From assembly GCA_036362985.1 (NCBI GenBank), contig JAYGXS010000006.1, positions 9,838,288-9,902,287 on the forward strand: DNA of 64,000 nt. The letters run 5' to 3'. Position 1 is the first letter of the stretch. Every line of letters starts with the position of its first letter. Both the position numbers and the translations under genes were made by a program. Under the pieces are notes generated by a model, which saw nothing but the letters and a program-made list of their open reading frames with translations, made no database searches and was not told the DNA's origin. The stretch is from Ligula intestinalis (Eukaryota; Platyhelminthes; Cestoda; Diphyllobothriidea; Diphyllobothriidae). Below are positions 45,080-57,339 of this stretch, one piece after another.

Positions 45080-45545
45080 GTTATACGGGTGCTAGCAGAC
45101 GCCGACCCTGGGACTTGGTGTAGTTTGGTGTGATCTTCTGTACTTCCCATAAGGCTCGCATGGAGTCCACACAATGTACGGAATCCACAATGCTCGGGAC
45201 AAAAACCTGTCTATAATCCTGACTTTATGCTTTCTTAGCCACGCTGGAAGGTGCCAACTCGTGACACCAATACAAGCAGCTCCACAGGATTTATTAGAGG
45301 CGTAAATGTACATTGAGGTGGCCTATGCTGGCAAAGGTTTCCATAGCCTCCCCGTGCTGGACAACGTTGGTTGGGAATAATACCGGAACTTGGGAAGGTT
45401 GAAGACATGGCTATAGCCACGCGTCCTCTTAGGATATGACTTGCCTTATAAACGGATATTTCACTGGGAATACTGAATTGCGTAACCTGCCTGAATGTAA
45501 AACCTGAGATAAGGGAAAAAAACATCAGTTCAATGTGCAAATTTG
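45080..45545 (-). pseudogene. PLE-B endonuclease relic, right arm
   Basis: On the - strand LISGFTFRQVTQFSIPSE leads to RGRVAIAMSSTFPSSGIIPN, the PLE-B linker. After a frame change follows MYIYASNKSCGAACIGV, then HLPAWLRKHKV, the YIG half and conserved segment of GIY-YIG. It matches the left-arm copy throughout. There is no RT in front of it, only about 900 bases without a readable frame. Confidence 0.65.
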
Positions 45546-46429
45546 TATGAACGAACACCTGTACCCCGTTTCATTTTCGAAATAAAGTTCCCGATTTTTC
45601 AACCAGAAGACAAAATTTGCAAAGCTGTCTTACTTCAAAAGACTGTTCGGCTGGCATTCATTTTTACCCACCTTAACTTCATAAGACTTCTGTGGAACAT
45701 TCTACAAATTTAGAGCAATTCAGATGCATTTTCGAAAAACACTAATTCACCTAGGTCAGCATTTTTGAAACTGACTGCAATCCTTTCTTGTATTCTAATA
45801 TGTTTTTGCAATTTATACTTAGTCTAGTGAAAAAAAATTATGTTGCGTTTTGTAGCATGTCAAACGAACGCGGCTTCCAAAACATTTTCCAGCCAACAAT
45901 ACCATGGTTTTCAGGGTGGTGTGAAGGTTACAGCAACCAATTGCTTGTTCTTTCTAGAAGCGCCAAATACGCTTGGATAAATTAATTATTCGGCAAGCCT
46001 ACCGCAGGTTTCTGTAAAAAGATTAAGCCTCCAGCAAAAACGTACAATGAAGCTAGGATAAATAAAACGCACGAAACGGATACCCACATTTCTTCGCGCG
46101 TCAGACCTATGGTCATAAAACTTCCAAATTTTTGTTTTTAACACGGACTTTAGAGCAACTCAATAGCAATATAAAAGGCTAATCTACAGATTGTCCTTTG
46201 CTAGGAAGCATCTGCCAACCGTCGCTCTCCAGGTGTCTGAAAGGTATTTATTTGCTTTCAAGCTGAGTGTAATCAGCAGTATTCTTTGTCACATGTATTA
46301 GGCCAAGTAACGTTTTTCAATTGCGCATAAATAAAACAGGCTCTCATCTATCCAAAATAAGTTGACTACTATGTTTCTAAAAGGGATTTGCAGTGTTCTT
46401 GTTACCTTTGCTGTTAGAGGGCCACACAG

Positions 46430-46650
46430 TTAACTTTCGAGACATGTCAGCGTCTGTGCATCCTCAGTTTTTGGGCAGTTGCCGTCGTCTGCAACGACTG
46501 CGCTACCAATAAAATCCAAGGTGCATTTGCAAAGTCCATGTTGAAGGCCCTGTACGTCTTTAGTAAATATACGAGCTCCAAAGTCGTTTTGGTTAATTCG
46601 GTCAAATACCTCCGATAGGCCCGTTGACTGGGTAGTCAGCCTTTGGTTTT
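46430..46650 (-). pseudogene. unidentified conserved frame, right-arm copy
   Basis: The frame reads NQRLTTQSTGLSEVFDRINQ, then NDFGARIFTKDVQGLQHGLC and KCTLDFIGSAV, and ends at a TAA at 46,430-46,432. It has no internal stop over about 70 codons. Cys pairs (CKC) and a following DDGNC are notable. The left-arm copy preserves the same frame, with decay. It is not PLE RT or endonuclease as far as I can judge, and could be an exon of a captured gene or an element-specific domain. Confidence 0.4.
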
Positions 46651-46749
46651 CTCTTTTTGGAAAGTCATACTTGCTTGTGTAAAGCTAGACAATCCTTGAT
46701 ACGGTAATTTTCTGGGATAATGCCCCTCATTTCTGTCCTCCGACAAATT

Positions 46750-48075
46750 ATGATTGACTTTTGCCGAAAACCCATTGCCACTGTATTTTTGAAAACGAGT
46801 CGAAACAGGTCAGCGAAATGTGCATCCGAGAATTCGGGACAGTCTGAGAGCCATGCCGCCGTTCTCAAGTCGAAACATTTCATCAGCTAAACAATCACTA
46901 TGCCTCTCTTTCTAACAACTTTACGAAACCCATTTTACGCTCATAAGGATTAAGTGAATGATACACTTAACTTAGTCCATAAAAACCAGTTTCTGCCCGC
47001 AAGCACTTCATGTCCAAAACATTTTAATGTGCATTGCACAGTTTGGGGGAATGGAGTGATGTTTTGCACCTTATTTTCTCCCACTGTCAGACAAAATCGT
47101 TTGGATTTCACATTATCCACTCGTCATTTTAGATATTTGCAGACAGGCACTCTGCGCTTTTAAAGCATATGCCAACAAGTTGTACTCTAATAAGTGCAAT
47201 GTGGACGAAATTTCATTTTTTTAGGTTGCCTGGACAGATAAATGTTTGCGTCCGTAAAATATCCTGCTCACCACCAGCACGTATATGAAGTCGCTTTCAA
47301 TTAACAGTATTTTTGTGTTCGTGATGTTCGTTCTTAAACAGTTAAATAATATTCCTCACAAAAAACTTCTCAATTTTCATACGGTGAAACAGTTTATGTT
47401 CTGTGAGGAATCAATTTTGATTTGTGATCCATTTTTGTGACACGAATGCGGTTATTTTTTTCCACATGGAAAACTGAATATAATGGATATGCAAATAACC
47501 TTTGGAATATTTTTATTGGAAATTAAACTTGCTCTTTTCAATGCAACGTAGTTTGCACCTATAGCTGTCTACGAAGAAATTATGGAAACAGTACTCTTGA
47601 CTAAACATAAGTATTATATACCTAGATTCTAATTTTTCGTTCACAAATTTACTCTGTGATTCTTTTTTTGTAAACCGTCACTGCCACTTGCTCAATCACG
47701 AAGGTAATTAAAGATGTTGAAATGCCCGATTGGCAGATGTTTCTTCAAGTGGCTTTTGTAAGCCTCTGAAAATATCCGCCGCCGTTAAACTAAAGGTACT
47801 TCACAAAATAGCGAAAATGGTTAGAGAAGTCAAATGAAAAATTAAGTTGTTTTGATTCAGATGAAACAGAGCAGAGTTTTTTTGCACAATTTACATGATT
47901 GTTCGTTGTTAGTCAAAATATATTAACAAGGGTAATGCACATCAAATTTCGAAGATGGTGCGGAAGACGTAGTACATCAATAACGTCGTGCATCGCTCAG
48001 ATTATATGTTGGGAAAAAGCTTAAACCTGTCAGTGCCAATGAAGAAAACTGTTAGGATGGTAGCCTAACCAAAGC
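46750..48075. other. AT-rich region, no gene seen
   Basis: Short frames only. I see no recognisable element, although the composition resembles that of the neighbouring arm. Confidence 0.5.
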
Positions 48076-48079
48076 CTAG

Positions 48080-48560
48080 CAATCTTCTCGGCTCTCTTAA
48101 GGCGTCGAGTTTACCGCTGACCACCGCAATGATTCCTTTGTTCCATAGCGTCCGCTGGGCTGGTCCCCGAACTAGGACCTTAGACCGGACGTGGCCGCAC
48201 GCACCCCAATGCAGTGTTAGGATACATTCTACCAAGAAACCCGGATGAACTTTTAGGTCACGCTATCAGTCCGCCACACAGAAAGCCGTGGGCAGTCAAT
48301 AAAGCCAACCAGGCCGCAAAAGATCGCGCATACACTCTGTTATAAGCCATTCCCCCTAGTAGACAGAGAGAGTTGCAGCCACACTAGATATAGAGGACGC
48401 TAGCCTGCTCCCAATGCCGGGCTTGCCCCGAGGCAGGACAAGGAGTGCGCTGGAGATGCAACTATCGACAACAGCCACCCAAGACAGTTTCTCTGGTATT
48501 GTACACAATAAACGCTTCTCCGGGTAGATTCCAGACATATGCCCTTCTTATCGTTGACTT
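48080..48560. repeat. GC-richer block, unidentified
   Basis: Composition rises to roughly half GC between AT-rich flanks. No frame above 60 codons and no motif are seen. It is probably an inserted repeat of unknown type. Confidence 0.3.
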
Positions 48561-48989
48561 CCTTGGGGATTTCAACAGGGCGTACTTCAACGGTAACACA
48601 CTTCAGATGTTACCGTTATAACTCAAGGTGACGTCAGTAAGTTATCACTATAACGGAAACCGCTAAAAATATTTTATTTATTTTTAGAAACATTAATTAA
48701 ATCACAGAAAGTGGGAAACAACTGGTCATGTGGATTTCTGAACATGTGGAAAAAAATGAGAGAGAAGATTACTAGCCCAGGAGTCGCGATTTATTTGATC
48801 AGGCCGACAATTTATATAGCGTTCATAGTCTGATCTTCGATTTTCTATCCCGCAGTCGGTGACTAGGCACGTTTAGACGATGTCTAGCAAGTTTCATTCT
48901 TCACGCAAAGTCAGCGCGATTGGTTTAGGACTTTAATGCTAATGAACCAAAATACAAATTAAACATCTCACCGCGAATCAAAAAACATT

Positions 48990-49600
48990 CATGGCATTGT
49001 GCCACAAAGTGAACTGATATCGTACCAATGTCATAGTTTCATACCAGACACAAACCTCTCGATAAATTTGGGATCCAGTTCATCTAATTTTACAAATGTG
49101 CGGCCTCTATCGAGCGGTCTTCTTATCAATTACTTCTTGGGACTCGCATATTCACACATATTGGCAACTAGCTTTACCTCTGAGCAAACATTATGCCAAA
49201 TAATGGTATTTTTGACACAGAGAACCTTATTGCAAGGACGTCTGCCTAATTATAAGATCGCTATAACCATTGAAAGAAGTGAACGCCTATAAGGAATTGG
49301 GTGTCTAAATCATACCCTCGCTTCAACCCTCCTTGTATGGCGCAAAAATAGCCAAGTCAGCGATATTGGTCCTTTATAGCTTCAAGCGAGCTTTTTGTGT
49401 CTTTAATGACGACTGTTTCACAAAAGTATTTGGAACCTTTGTACGGCCACAATTAGAATCCGCTATCCAAGCTTGGAAACGCTGGGCCGCTAAAGGCATG
49501 AACCATCTCAAAAAGCTTCAGGGAGACCTAATACTTACATTCTGTTTATTACCAGTTCAGGACTGTTGTCTTGTCCCAGAATATTTCTTTGGGTAAGCAA
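48990..49600 (+). pseudogene. LINE (non-LTR) reverse transcriptase C-terminal relic
   Basis: The clearest part is the frame 49,333-49,596: AKSAILVLYSFKRAFCVFND, then FGTFVRPQLESAIQAWKRW and LKKLQGDL. This matches the region just after the RT palm in RTE/CR1-type LINEs, where the family has a pattern such as YVRPxLEYxxxxW followed by LExVQRRAT. An upstream frame has ELGV in a shifted phase. Stops and frameshifts are present, and neither the RT catalytic core nor the nuclease is readable. It is an isolated, dead fragment. Confidence 0.6.
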
Positions 49601-49604
49601 CAAC

Positions 49605-51585
49605 AACAAACACGAGAGGTTTTGCTGGTTTCTTGAATTTCCCAAAAAATTAAAACAGTGGTTAGGAAGTCGTCTACTTTAGCTTATCTGAGGTCAAACT
49701 TACCGTTCTGGAGTTAAATATGTACAGTCCGCTGCGCTCAGCGCCGCGCACACCTTCAATTTACATGTGGCAAAACTTATTCTTAGCGGCCGTGGGAAGC
49801 AACTTCGACTACATTTTTGTAACTTTACATATACTTCTAAAAATGTCCTTCCCTACCTTTCTTATTTTCCCACCACCAAAACTCTAAAATCACTGTTTTT
49901 CATGAAAAAAATGTTGGGTGTAGGGGTATATGAGTGGGCCTACTTTTGCCCTTATATCAATTGCTAATATAAAATCAAAAGAAACACAATTACATCCTGA
50001 TTCAATAAGCGCTTATCTTTTTTTTCAAAATAAGTTTAAACATTTGTTTTTTTTAACTTGACGGGTATGTATGTAATTTTAGTTCACTATGCGAGTTTTT
50101 TACATTCTTATACTAATAAGGCGTCTTTTTATGTCTGTGAATACATTTTAGCTCACACTTTTGGTTTCTGCTTGTAATCTGTTTGCCTTCAAAATTGGCA
50201 TTTATATGTTGTGGTTTTTTTAAACATATAGATGGCAAAATTTGAAAAATAATTAGAATAATTCTACAATTTGCGGATGGTTTTTCTGAACTAATGAGAT
50301 TACATAAAAAATAACTGATAATAATTTGAAAACATAACTAAGTTCCTGCTTTTTGGCCATCCGTAAATAGCTATCATGAACCAGTAATTACAGCACTATT
50401 TTCAGTACCGCTGCGATATTTAATATAATTCAAATACGTATTAGTAAAAATTACTGAATCTAACGTAAAAGCAATGATTGTTTTCGTATTTACATACGGA
50501 TATTGAAATAAGTAACTTCGTACCGTTTGCAATATGAAGACCTTGGTTATATTTTTATTTCGTTTTCTTTTCAAATAAGTGCACTTGTTGACAGAGTGCT
50601 TTTATATTAGTGTTCATGGATAGATAATGACATTTTTAGTGTACGACTAATGAAATCGTTATTTTGCTTTTTTGTGGACCATTTTCGTCCACCCTGCTTG
50701 TTTCTGGGCATTGTTCTGGTATTAATAAGGTGCTAAAGGGTGTCCTTTCTAATATTGAAAGCACTTGCTAATGAATTGTTTGGCACTTCGTCTGCTGAAA
50801 GTTTTTTATCCTTCGATGGTCTACTTCCAATAGAAACCGCTTACGCATCGTTCTCGTACGCCACTTCAGAGAAAAATACGGCATGTCCCGGGTGTTCATA
50901 TAAATAAAGATTGCTGATATATATTCCTTTGATCGCCTTGCCTTCTCAATTATGTCCAGGAACACGCATTTTTGCTTCATCCTTGGTTCCTGTGGTTGCC
51001 TAGCCTTCTCATATATATATGCCTGCCGAAGGTCGTTTATATCGAGGTGATAAAAAGATCAAAAGCTGTAAAAGTTTTTCCTTAATTGTGTGGCACAAAA
51101 CATAACGGATTTGTTAAACATAATTTTCCGAACGCGTTTCGCAATTTATTTTCTGACTATAATCCGTAATCTTCTGATTGCACTTACATCAATTTCATGA
51201 ACACAAAAAAATTCTCTATTGTGAGCACATATAATTGAACAATACTTACATATTGTGGAGGTGCTTTTACAGTTGAGCAAGCAAAAAAAAGAATCATTTC
51301 TCCGCAGGGCTTAACAGCACATGAAATTCCTTGAAAATCAAAAAAAGGTCTGAGTTCGCCCATTTTCGCCCATATGTTCTCCAACTATATCGATCAGAAT
51401 GGAATTCAATTCCAGTAAACAGCTTTTGGCGCCTCAAGGTAACCCAAAGAACTTAATAAATGGCCTCAAGTTGGTGATTAATTCCCCAATCCTCAACTTT
51501 TCATCAGATATATCACCTACTGTAGTGTAAGGTGGAAAAATGAATTTGATTTTTTTCCCGCAGCCGTTGTGTGTTAGTTGTTCAA
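49605..51585. other. AT-rich region, no gene seen
   Basis: No frame with a recognisable motif and no repeat unit were identified. Confidence 0.5.
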
Positions 51586-51589
51586 CTTG

Positions 51590-52215
51590 GACATGGAAAT
51601 TGGGCGCGGCCCTCCGCGCCGGGGACTTTACTAATGCAACTCCAGACTGGTAAGTTGCATGGCAGGTAATTCGACATAGACGACCTTCTAGCCGCCATTT
51701 TTATTTGTTACCGAATTTCATGAAACCTGCATTTGTTGATCGGGTTTTCCGCAATACGTTAAAAATCAACACAAATAAGGTACATCTACGTTTATAAACC
51801 GAAAACATTTATTAATACAATAAAAAATACGTATTGCAGTTATTCAAGCGTATTTCACTGCTTATGCTTATTTCCCAACCACAAAGTCCCGACAACATAG
51901 CACAAAATTTTGAGACCCGAGTTGTATGAGGTGCACTTCTTTAACTATTCTTGCCTTTTCCAGAGTATCTGCGGTAGGGGTTCAATGATCTTGCAACAAT
52001 ATGCTTCCTTATTTACCTATTCGGATAAATGTGTTTCATAAGGAGATGCTGGATATTTTATTTCTTCACCACAATGCTATCTTCTGGACTAACCTATCAA
52101 CCCTTATTTTCGCGAAGCAACGAATCATATATTGTATTTTTTATAAGAATATAAAATTCAGAAGCCCAGTTTGGTGAGTATACGTGTACGTTCGATGAAT
52201 TCTCGTCAGCCCTTA
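51590..52215 (+). repeat. R1 interspersed repeat, copy 4, truncated
   Basis: Landmarks ATCGGGTTTTCCGCAATACG, TATTTCACTGC and GAGGTGCACTTCTTTAACTA align with copies 1-3. The repeat ends where the PLE-B at 52.2 kb begins. Confidence 0.55.
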
Positions 52216-52239
52216 CATTTATATGGAAACTGGGTGGGA

Positions 52240-53700
52240 GTTCAAACGTGTTCGTCTTTTGGACAAATTATTCGTGGGAATGGGGGTGGGGGTCGATAAG
52301 CGAAGGCTGGTTGTCAGGGTAGGGTTTAATGGAGCAGTTTATGGGAGGGGGGAGGGGGAGGCGGGGGGACGGGGGGAGGGAGACAATCATAGCGTGGATG
52401 ACTGTATGCCGCTAAGTGACTGTGGGCCATGCCAACAGTGGGGCTTGCAGGAAGTTATTTTGTGCGCACAAAGCGGGCTTTATCAGCCTGATGGCTATCG
52501 CTTCTGTTATTGTTAGTGGGCACGGACCCGGAGGCTTCGGATAATTTGGCGGGACTCTGTAGATCACGCGTAAAGCTTTGTTGGGGTCCACCCGATGTCT
52601 GGAATCGACCATGTGCCTTAACCTTTTCTCAGCCGTGCCGGGAAGTGTTTCTTTATTCTTTCGGATAGGCGTTGACTCGTGCGACCAGTATAACAGGAAC
52701 AAGTGAAAGAGAAGATGCGCATCGAGGTGGTCTGAGCTGGTAACCTATACTTACCTTCCCCATGTAAGATTGGGTTGATTGAGAATAGTACCTGAACTCT
52801 GGCTGCTGGGAAGGTTCATGTAACAGCTGGGTCAAGGCGTCTTTTCAGCAGTTCACTTACTGCGTCCCCTATAAAGGGGACTTTCAGGAAAAGTGTTTAC
52901 TTTTCTACAGTAAGTGCAGTGGTTCTTATTTGTTTCTCCACCATATTCCTTGTAATAAATCTGTCAGGATACCCATTTTCACGCTGTAGGTTCTCGATTT
53001 TATTAAGCTCCTCCTCAACACTGTCTGCTGAGAAAAGATTTTCTAGCCCTTTGCACTGAGCATCGAACTAGAATTCGCTTCTGTTGGAGGGGTACGAAAC
53101 TGTTAAAATTCGTGTTATGTCCAGACCAGGTTTTCTTTTGATACACGCGCCTCTGGACGCTACCATCAGGTCTGCGACTCAGGAGGACGTTCTAAAACGT
53201 AAGCGAATCTGTCTTTTCTACCTCCAGTGTGAACTTAGCGGATGGATATGCTTGGTTGACTGCATTTTAGAGTGCGTCTACGTCAGTTTCGGTTGCGGCG
53301 ATTGCAAAGATCTCATCAACGTACGAACCATAGTGTTTTAACTTGTGGATCTGCTGACTTACTTGAAATTTATCTAGCTTGTTCATGAATATATCAGCTA
53401 TTAGAGGTATAAGATGCGAGCCCATGGCAACACCGTCTTTTTGTCTGCATAGCGGGCTGTCAGGAAGGAAGTGCACGTTTGATGTGCATTTAAGTAGAAG
53501 TTCCTTCAATGTATTTTTGGGTATTATTATTTCTATCTGATTTGCCATCAGGTATTTGCAAATGTAATCTACTCTCACGGTAACCGGGACGTTTTTACAC
53601 AGCGAGGATATGTCTAGAGAGAGCATCCTCATACCGCTTAGATCCACGTCTTTAAATATAAAAATTGTGCAGTGCTTTCATCACACAGACATGCAATTTC
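52240..53700 (-). mobile_element. PLE-B, best preserved copy, 5'-truncated
   Basis: On the - strand it covers the RT palm, connection, endonuclease and the G/C tract of the tail (52,345-52,381 is very G-rich on the + strand). The N-terminal domain is missing. Sequence beyond 53,700 is not recognisably PLE. Confidence 0.8.
52412..53660 (-). pseudogene. PLE-B RT and endonuclease, YVDD changed to YVDE
   Basis: The frame 53,647-53,267 is open for 126 codons. It has motif A LSLDISSL with its aspartate, motif B RQKDGVAMGS then PLIADIFMNKL, and YVDEIFAI in the place of YVDDIF. The second catalytic Asp is Glu (GAG, + strand 53,312-53,314). The connection follows with frameshifts (ENLFSADSVEEELNKIENLQ), then the endonuclease: HLFLLYWSHES in the damaged YIG position, HMVDSRHRVDPNKALRVIYR and AIAIRLIKPALC, to about 52,412. 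It would not be active. Confidence 0.85.
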
Positions 53701-53704
53701 ATGC

Positions 53705-54625
53705 GATTAACGCTCTTTTGCAACTGTCTTAAAGAGTTTGGTTAAGGAGGATGTTTTAGAAGTGTAATCAACCTGCCGGTCCCCCCTTCAGCATGAACTT
53801 GATGAGAGGGATGCGTTTTTCTCACATAAGTTTCCGCTGTGACGGTTTCGGCGAGGTGCAAATTTAACAGCTCCCATTCCCAGTTCTCACTCCTTGAATG
53901 TTGTGGTTGACATTTCCATTTCCTTATAATACAGAATATAAATTCGTTAATATAAGTTTATTTTGACAAATTTGACAAAAAATCTAACGAAAATAAGAAG
54001 TATGCTCTTTTTATTCCGCTCGTGTACATTGACATTAATACCAACGTCACTATGTGTATACTTAGTACTAGCTGATGTCATACTGGCTTGCTTGCACGTA
54101 CGATATGGACAGATTGATGTGCCAATAAGTAGGCTAAATTAGTACTCCACATGCTAATGTATAACATCTGCTTCAATTTTTTGACCGTCATCTCAATATG
54201 CCAAAACCCCGTTTATTTATGAAGACTAGCTTAACCCAATATCGCAAAACCATGGCGTAAATTACTTACACCTATTACAATAATAAATGTACTGGCCTGA
54301 TATTAATTTATTAAAGGCAGCGCATCCTGGCCGACTAGGTTCCGAAATATTTTTTTTATCAGCCGCATATTTAATGATTCAATGGTTTTTTTATAATTTT
54401 GAGCTCATTGAAAATAAATTCCGACATTCATCTTTAGGGACATAAATTTTGCACACTTTGGGCAGACACTGTCTTCAATGGCCGTTTTTCATGTGATATC
54501 TAAAGTGTAGCATTTGCGTCCCGTTAAGCATATTTAGTGGCGGCGGATGAAGAAACGTATGATGGTGATCGTAGCTATGGCCTGACAAGTCTTGTGCAGC
54601 CTGCAATTTTCGTTGGAAAACTATT
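53705..54625. other. no gene seen
   Basis: The short frame from 54,537 has no motif and overlaps the start of repeat R2. No other feature was identified. Confidence 0.45.
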
Positions 54626-54629
54626 TCAA

Positions 54630-55290
54630 TATTCGTGGCTGTTCGATGATTCTGTTTTATCTCGACTACTTAACTCAGCATTCGTTAAATGGCCTGCGCT
54701 TTATTCCTATAATCGGAAAAAAAATAAGATGAAAGACATATTAATTGGGTTACATAGCGCAGAATAAGGGCCCTACTCGAAAGCTTTTGTTTTGTTTAGG
54801 CTGATGCGCTTCATGGTGCATTCGGCGAATTAAATATCACCTAGGACAGAAGCATACCTTTACCCACACAGCCATTTTTAACAACAGCTTATAGTAAAGT
54901 GAGCTTATAACAGCGAGGCTATTTACTTGTGCGTGTAACAAGTTGCTTTTAAATAATAATATATTGCCAGAATTTGTCCCTATTCATATTTCCCGCTGAG
55001 TTTTCGATATCAATTTGCACATATATAATATATTGCTCTGGCAGGGGTGTTTCTGAAAAGTGGTGGGCAGCATTAAGAAAGCATTATCACACCACTTAAT
55101 TTCATATCTCTATTATCGTCAAAAAAAACGATAGTCTCTGGATATTGTTATCGTACTATTCAATGGCATTAATGTTTGAGTTTGTCTGGTAAACACTTCG
55201 CTAGAGCATTAAGTTAAGCGCCGCACAACACCAAAATCAAATGAAACCGTCAGTCGTCCTAGTGAAACCACACAGTCGAGAGATGTGTGC
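54630..55290 (+). repeat. R2 interspersed repeat, copy 1
   Basis: It aligns with 56,175-56,700. Anchors are AAATGGCCTGCGCTTTATTC, TAATCGGAAAAA, AAGATGAAAGA, TATTTACTTGTGC and TCATATTTCCCGCTGAGTTTT. Noncoding, class unknown. Confidence 0.6.
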
Positions 55291-55294
55291 AACG

Positions 55295-56170
55295 TCATCG
55301 TTACATAATTAAACAGGCACGAAGAAGGTTCTTAAGCAGTCAACCTCCTGAACATCTTTGCTTTACGTTTTCGTTTTTCCATTTTTTTCGTCCTGACAAT
55401 AATGGCTGTATTTTCTTGACGTTGTCCAACCTTTTCATCAAAACACTGTTGCATTGTTAATGTGATATTATAACCAACTTATCTTTGTTCTGTTGAAGGT
55501 CTTTGAATTTAAAGTGGATATGCTTTTAAGGCAATGCGCATATGTTTAGTTTCTTGCTAGAACACTGATATTTAAATTAACTAGTGTTCACTCTAGGTCT
55601 TCAAAACTGTCTGAGTAGACAGACCTTACACAGAAACTGCGCTGCAGATACCTAAAGTCTGCATTTCTATCTCCAACGGCTTAATTTGAAGAACATGCAT
55701 GCAGAATGAGGTACCAAGGGATAATGCTTAGCCTGCCCTCACTCTTAATATTCACAGACCCAGCTCATGTATTAAGAGTACTCTACGGATGTTTTTTTCT
55801 AGACGCTGATATATTTTTATCAGTCCTACTCCAATATAAATAAACTGTCCTGAGTATAATTTATCGCTGGCTGAATATGCCCGCTAACTAGACTTCTAAA
55901 CGTGCTTTTTATTTAGATGACTGTTTTTTCATAATTGTGTAACTTGTCATTAAAAATAAACTCAGACGGTAATCCCCAAGTACATAGATGTTGCAGAAGG
56001 TGCAAAGGCAACGGTTTCACAGGCCGTTTTCTGATTTAATCTTTGAGGCATCTTTTGTTTATTTAATATTGGCAAATTAAGAACGGTGCTTTTCTGATAT
56101 AAGATTTACAGTTCCAATAAAGCCTGATGACCTTGGGCAAATCACCACATTCGTCAGAAAATGATTTCAA
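55295..56170. other. no gene seen
   Basis: AT-rich DNA between the two R2 copies. Nothing recognisable. Confidence 0.45.
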
Positions 56171-56174
56171 ACTT

Positions 56175-56700
56175 CGCTAAGGCAAACACTTGGGCGTTTG
56201 ATGTTTGCGGTTGAAGCCAACCAATTTACTTGTCCTGCTTTAAATGGCCTCTGCTTTACTCCCACAATCGGAAAAATAACAAGATGAAAGATGCATTTAT
56301 TGGGTGACATAACACGCGATAAGCTCCCTGCCCAAAAAATCTGCTTTGTAAAAGCTGACGTGTTAATGGTGCAAAAAGCGAAGTTAATTCTAGTTAATAC
56401 AGATGCAATTTTTGCCCATAAAGTCATTTTTAATTGCACCTTTTACTAAAGTGTGCTCACAACAGCGATGCTATTCACTTGTGCCTATAAAAAGTGGCAT
56501 TTTAATAATATTTTTTTGGAGGCATTTGTCCCTTTTCATATTTCCTGCGGAGTTTTATACATAAATTCACTGATAGTATTAAATATCGCCCTGGTAGGAG
56601 CGTTTGAGTAAATTGATACGACGTCTAACGGAAGCCTTAGCACACCGGCTTCTTTTATGTCTCTGACATTTTCAATAAATTCGATTGTCTCTTGATCGTA
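56175..56700 (+). repeat. R2 interspersed repeat, copy 2
   Basis: Anchors match copy 1: AAATGGCCTCTGCTTTACTC, CAATCGGAAAAATAA, AAGATGAAAGATG, TATTCACTTGTGCC and TCATATTTCCTGCGGAGTTTT. It is offset about 1.55 kb from copy 1 in the same orientation. Confidence 0.6.
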
Positions 56701-57059
56701 ATGTAGTAATATTTAATTATGTAAGTATTCAAGTTTATCTGCTAAGCAGTTTACTTTTGCATTATACGGCGATTTGTGCAACTATAAATTGGCCTACCTG
56801 GTCAGCGGTTCGTTTTTATCCATAAGATGGAGGAAAACGTGCATCCGCTGTTTGTACACGTTGAAAAAAAACACCCAAGAATTGTCTTCTCCGGCAGTCA
56901 ACGTGCTGAATATATTTAGTGTCAGTTTGGTTTTTTATCCATTTGCATGCACTTCTTTCACCCTGACACTTGGGGCAACAACTTCCTTATGTACACTGAC
57001 CTTATCAGAATAACGGCGCTGCTTCGTTTATAGGTTATAAGGACCATTATTTATTTGTC

Positions 57060-57330
57060 CTTTGATTTTCTGTAGATTTGCACGTCTTCCATTTGCATAT
57101 TAAACAACTTACGCACAGCAGCCGTGGGCAACAAATTTAATACATTTTCCACTGTTCACAAACAAGTGCAAATTGTGTTTACTATCAACCCTATTTAACA
57201 ATTCAAATTCCCTATTACCGCCATTTACATTGATCAAAATTCTGAGACTAAGGGTACGCATGGTGCACTACTTGAGCTCCCTTTGCCGTCAAAAATAATG
57301 CCCAATTAATTGAAGTCTCCTTTCAGGAAA
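57060..57330 (+). repeat. R1-like relic, copy 5
   Basis: A weak match to R1 around CATGGTGCACTACTTGAGCTC, corresponding to GTGCACTACTTAAACTAC in other copies, with similar flanking order. Boundaries are uncertain. Confidence 0.35.
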
Positions 57331-57339
57331 ATTCAGAAA

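Larger units (their letters stand above)
44880..46745 (-). repeat. right arm of large inverted repeat
   Basis: Inverted counterpart of 41,455-43,215. Homology was followed across the full arm and fades near 46,745. The contents mirror the left arm: PLE-B endonuclease at the inner end and the unidentified frame at the outer end. Confidence 0.8.

Noticed and set aside
46665..46883. 72-codon - strand frame as an upstream exon of the unidentified block
   Set aside because: It is in a different frame from the conserved block and the left arm shows no matching sequence.
53084..53341. 85-codon + strand frame
   Set aside because: Antisense shadow of the PLE-B RT and connection region on the - strand.
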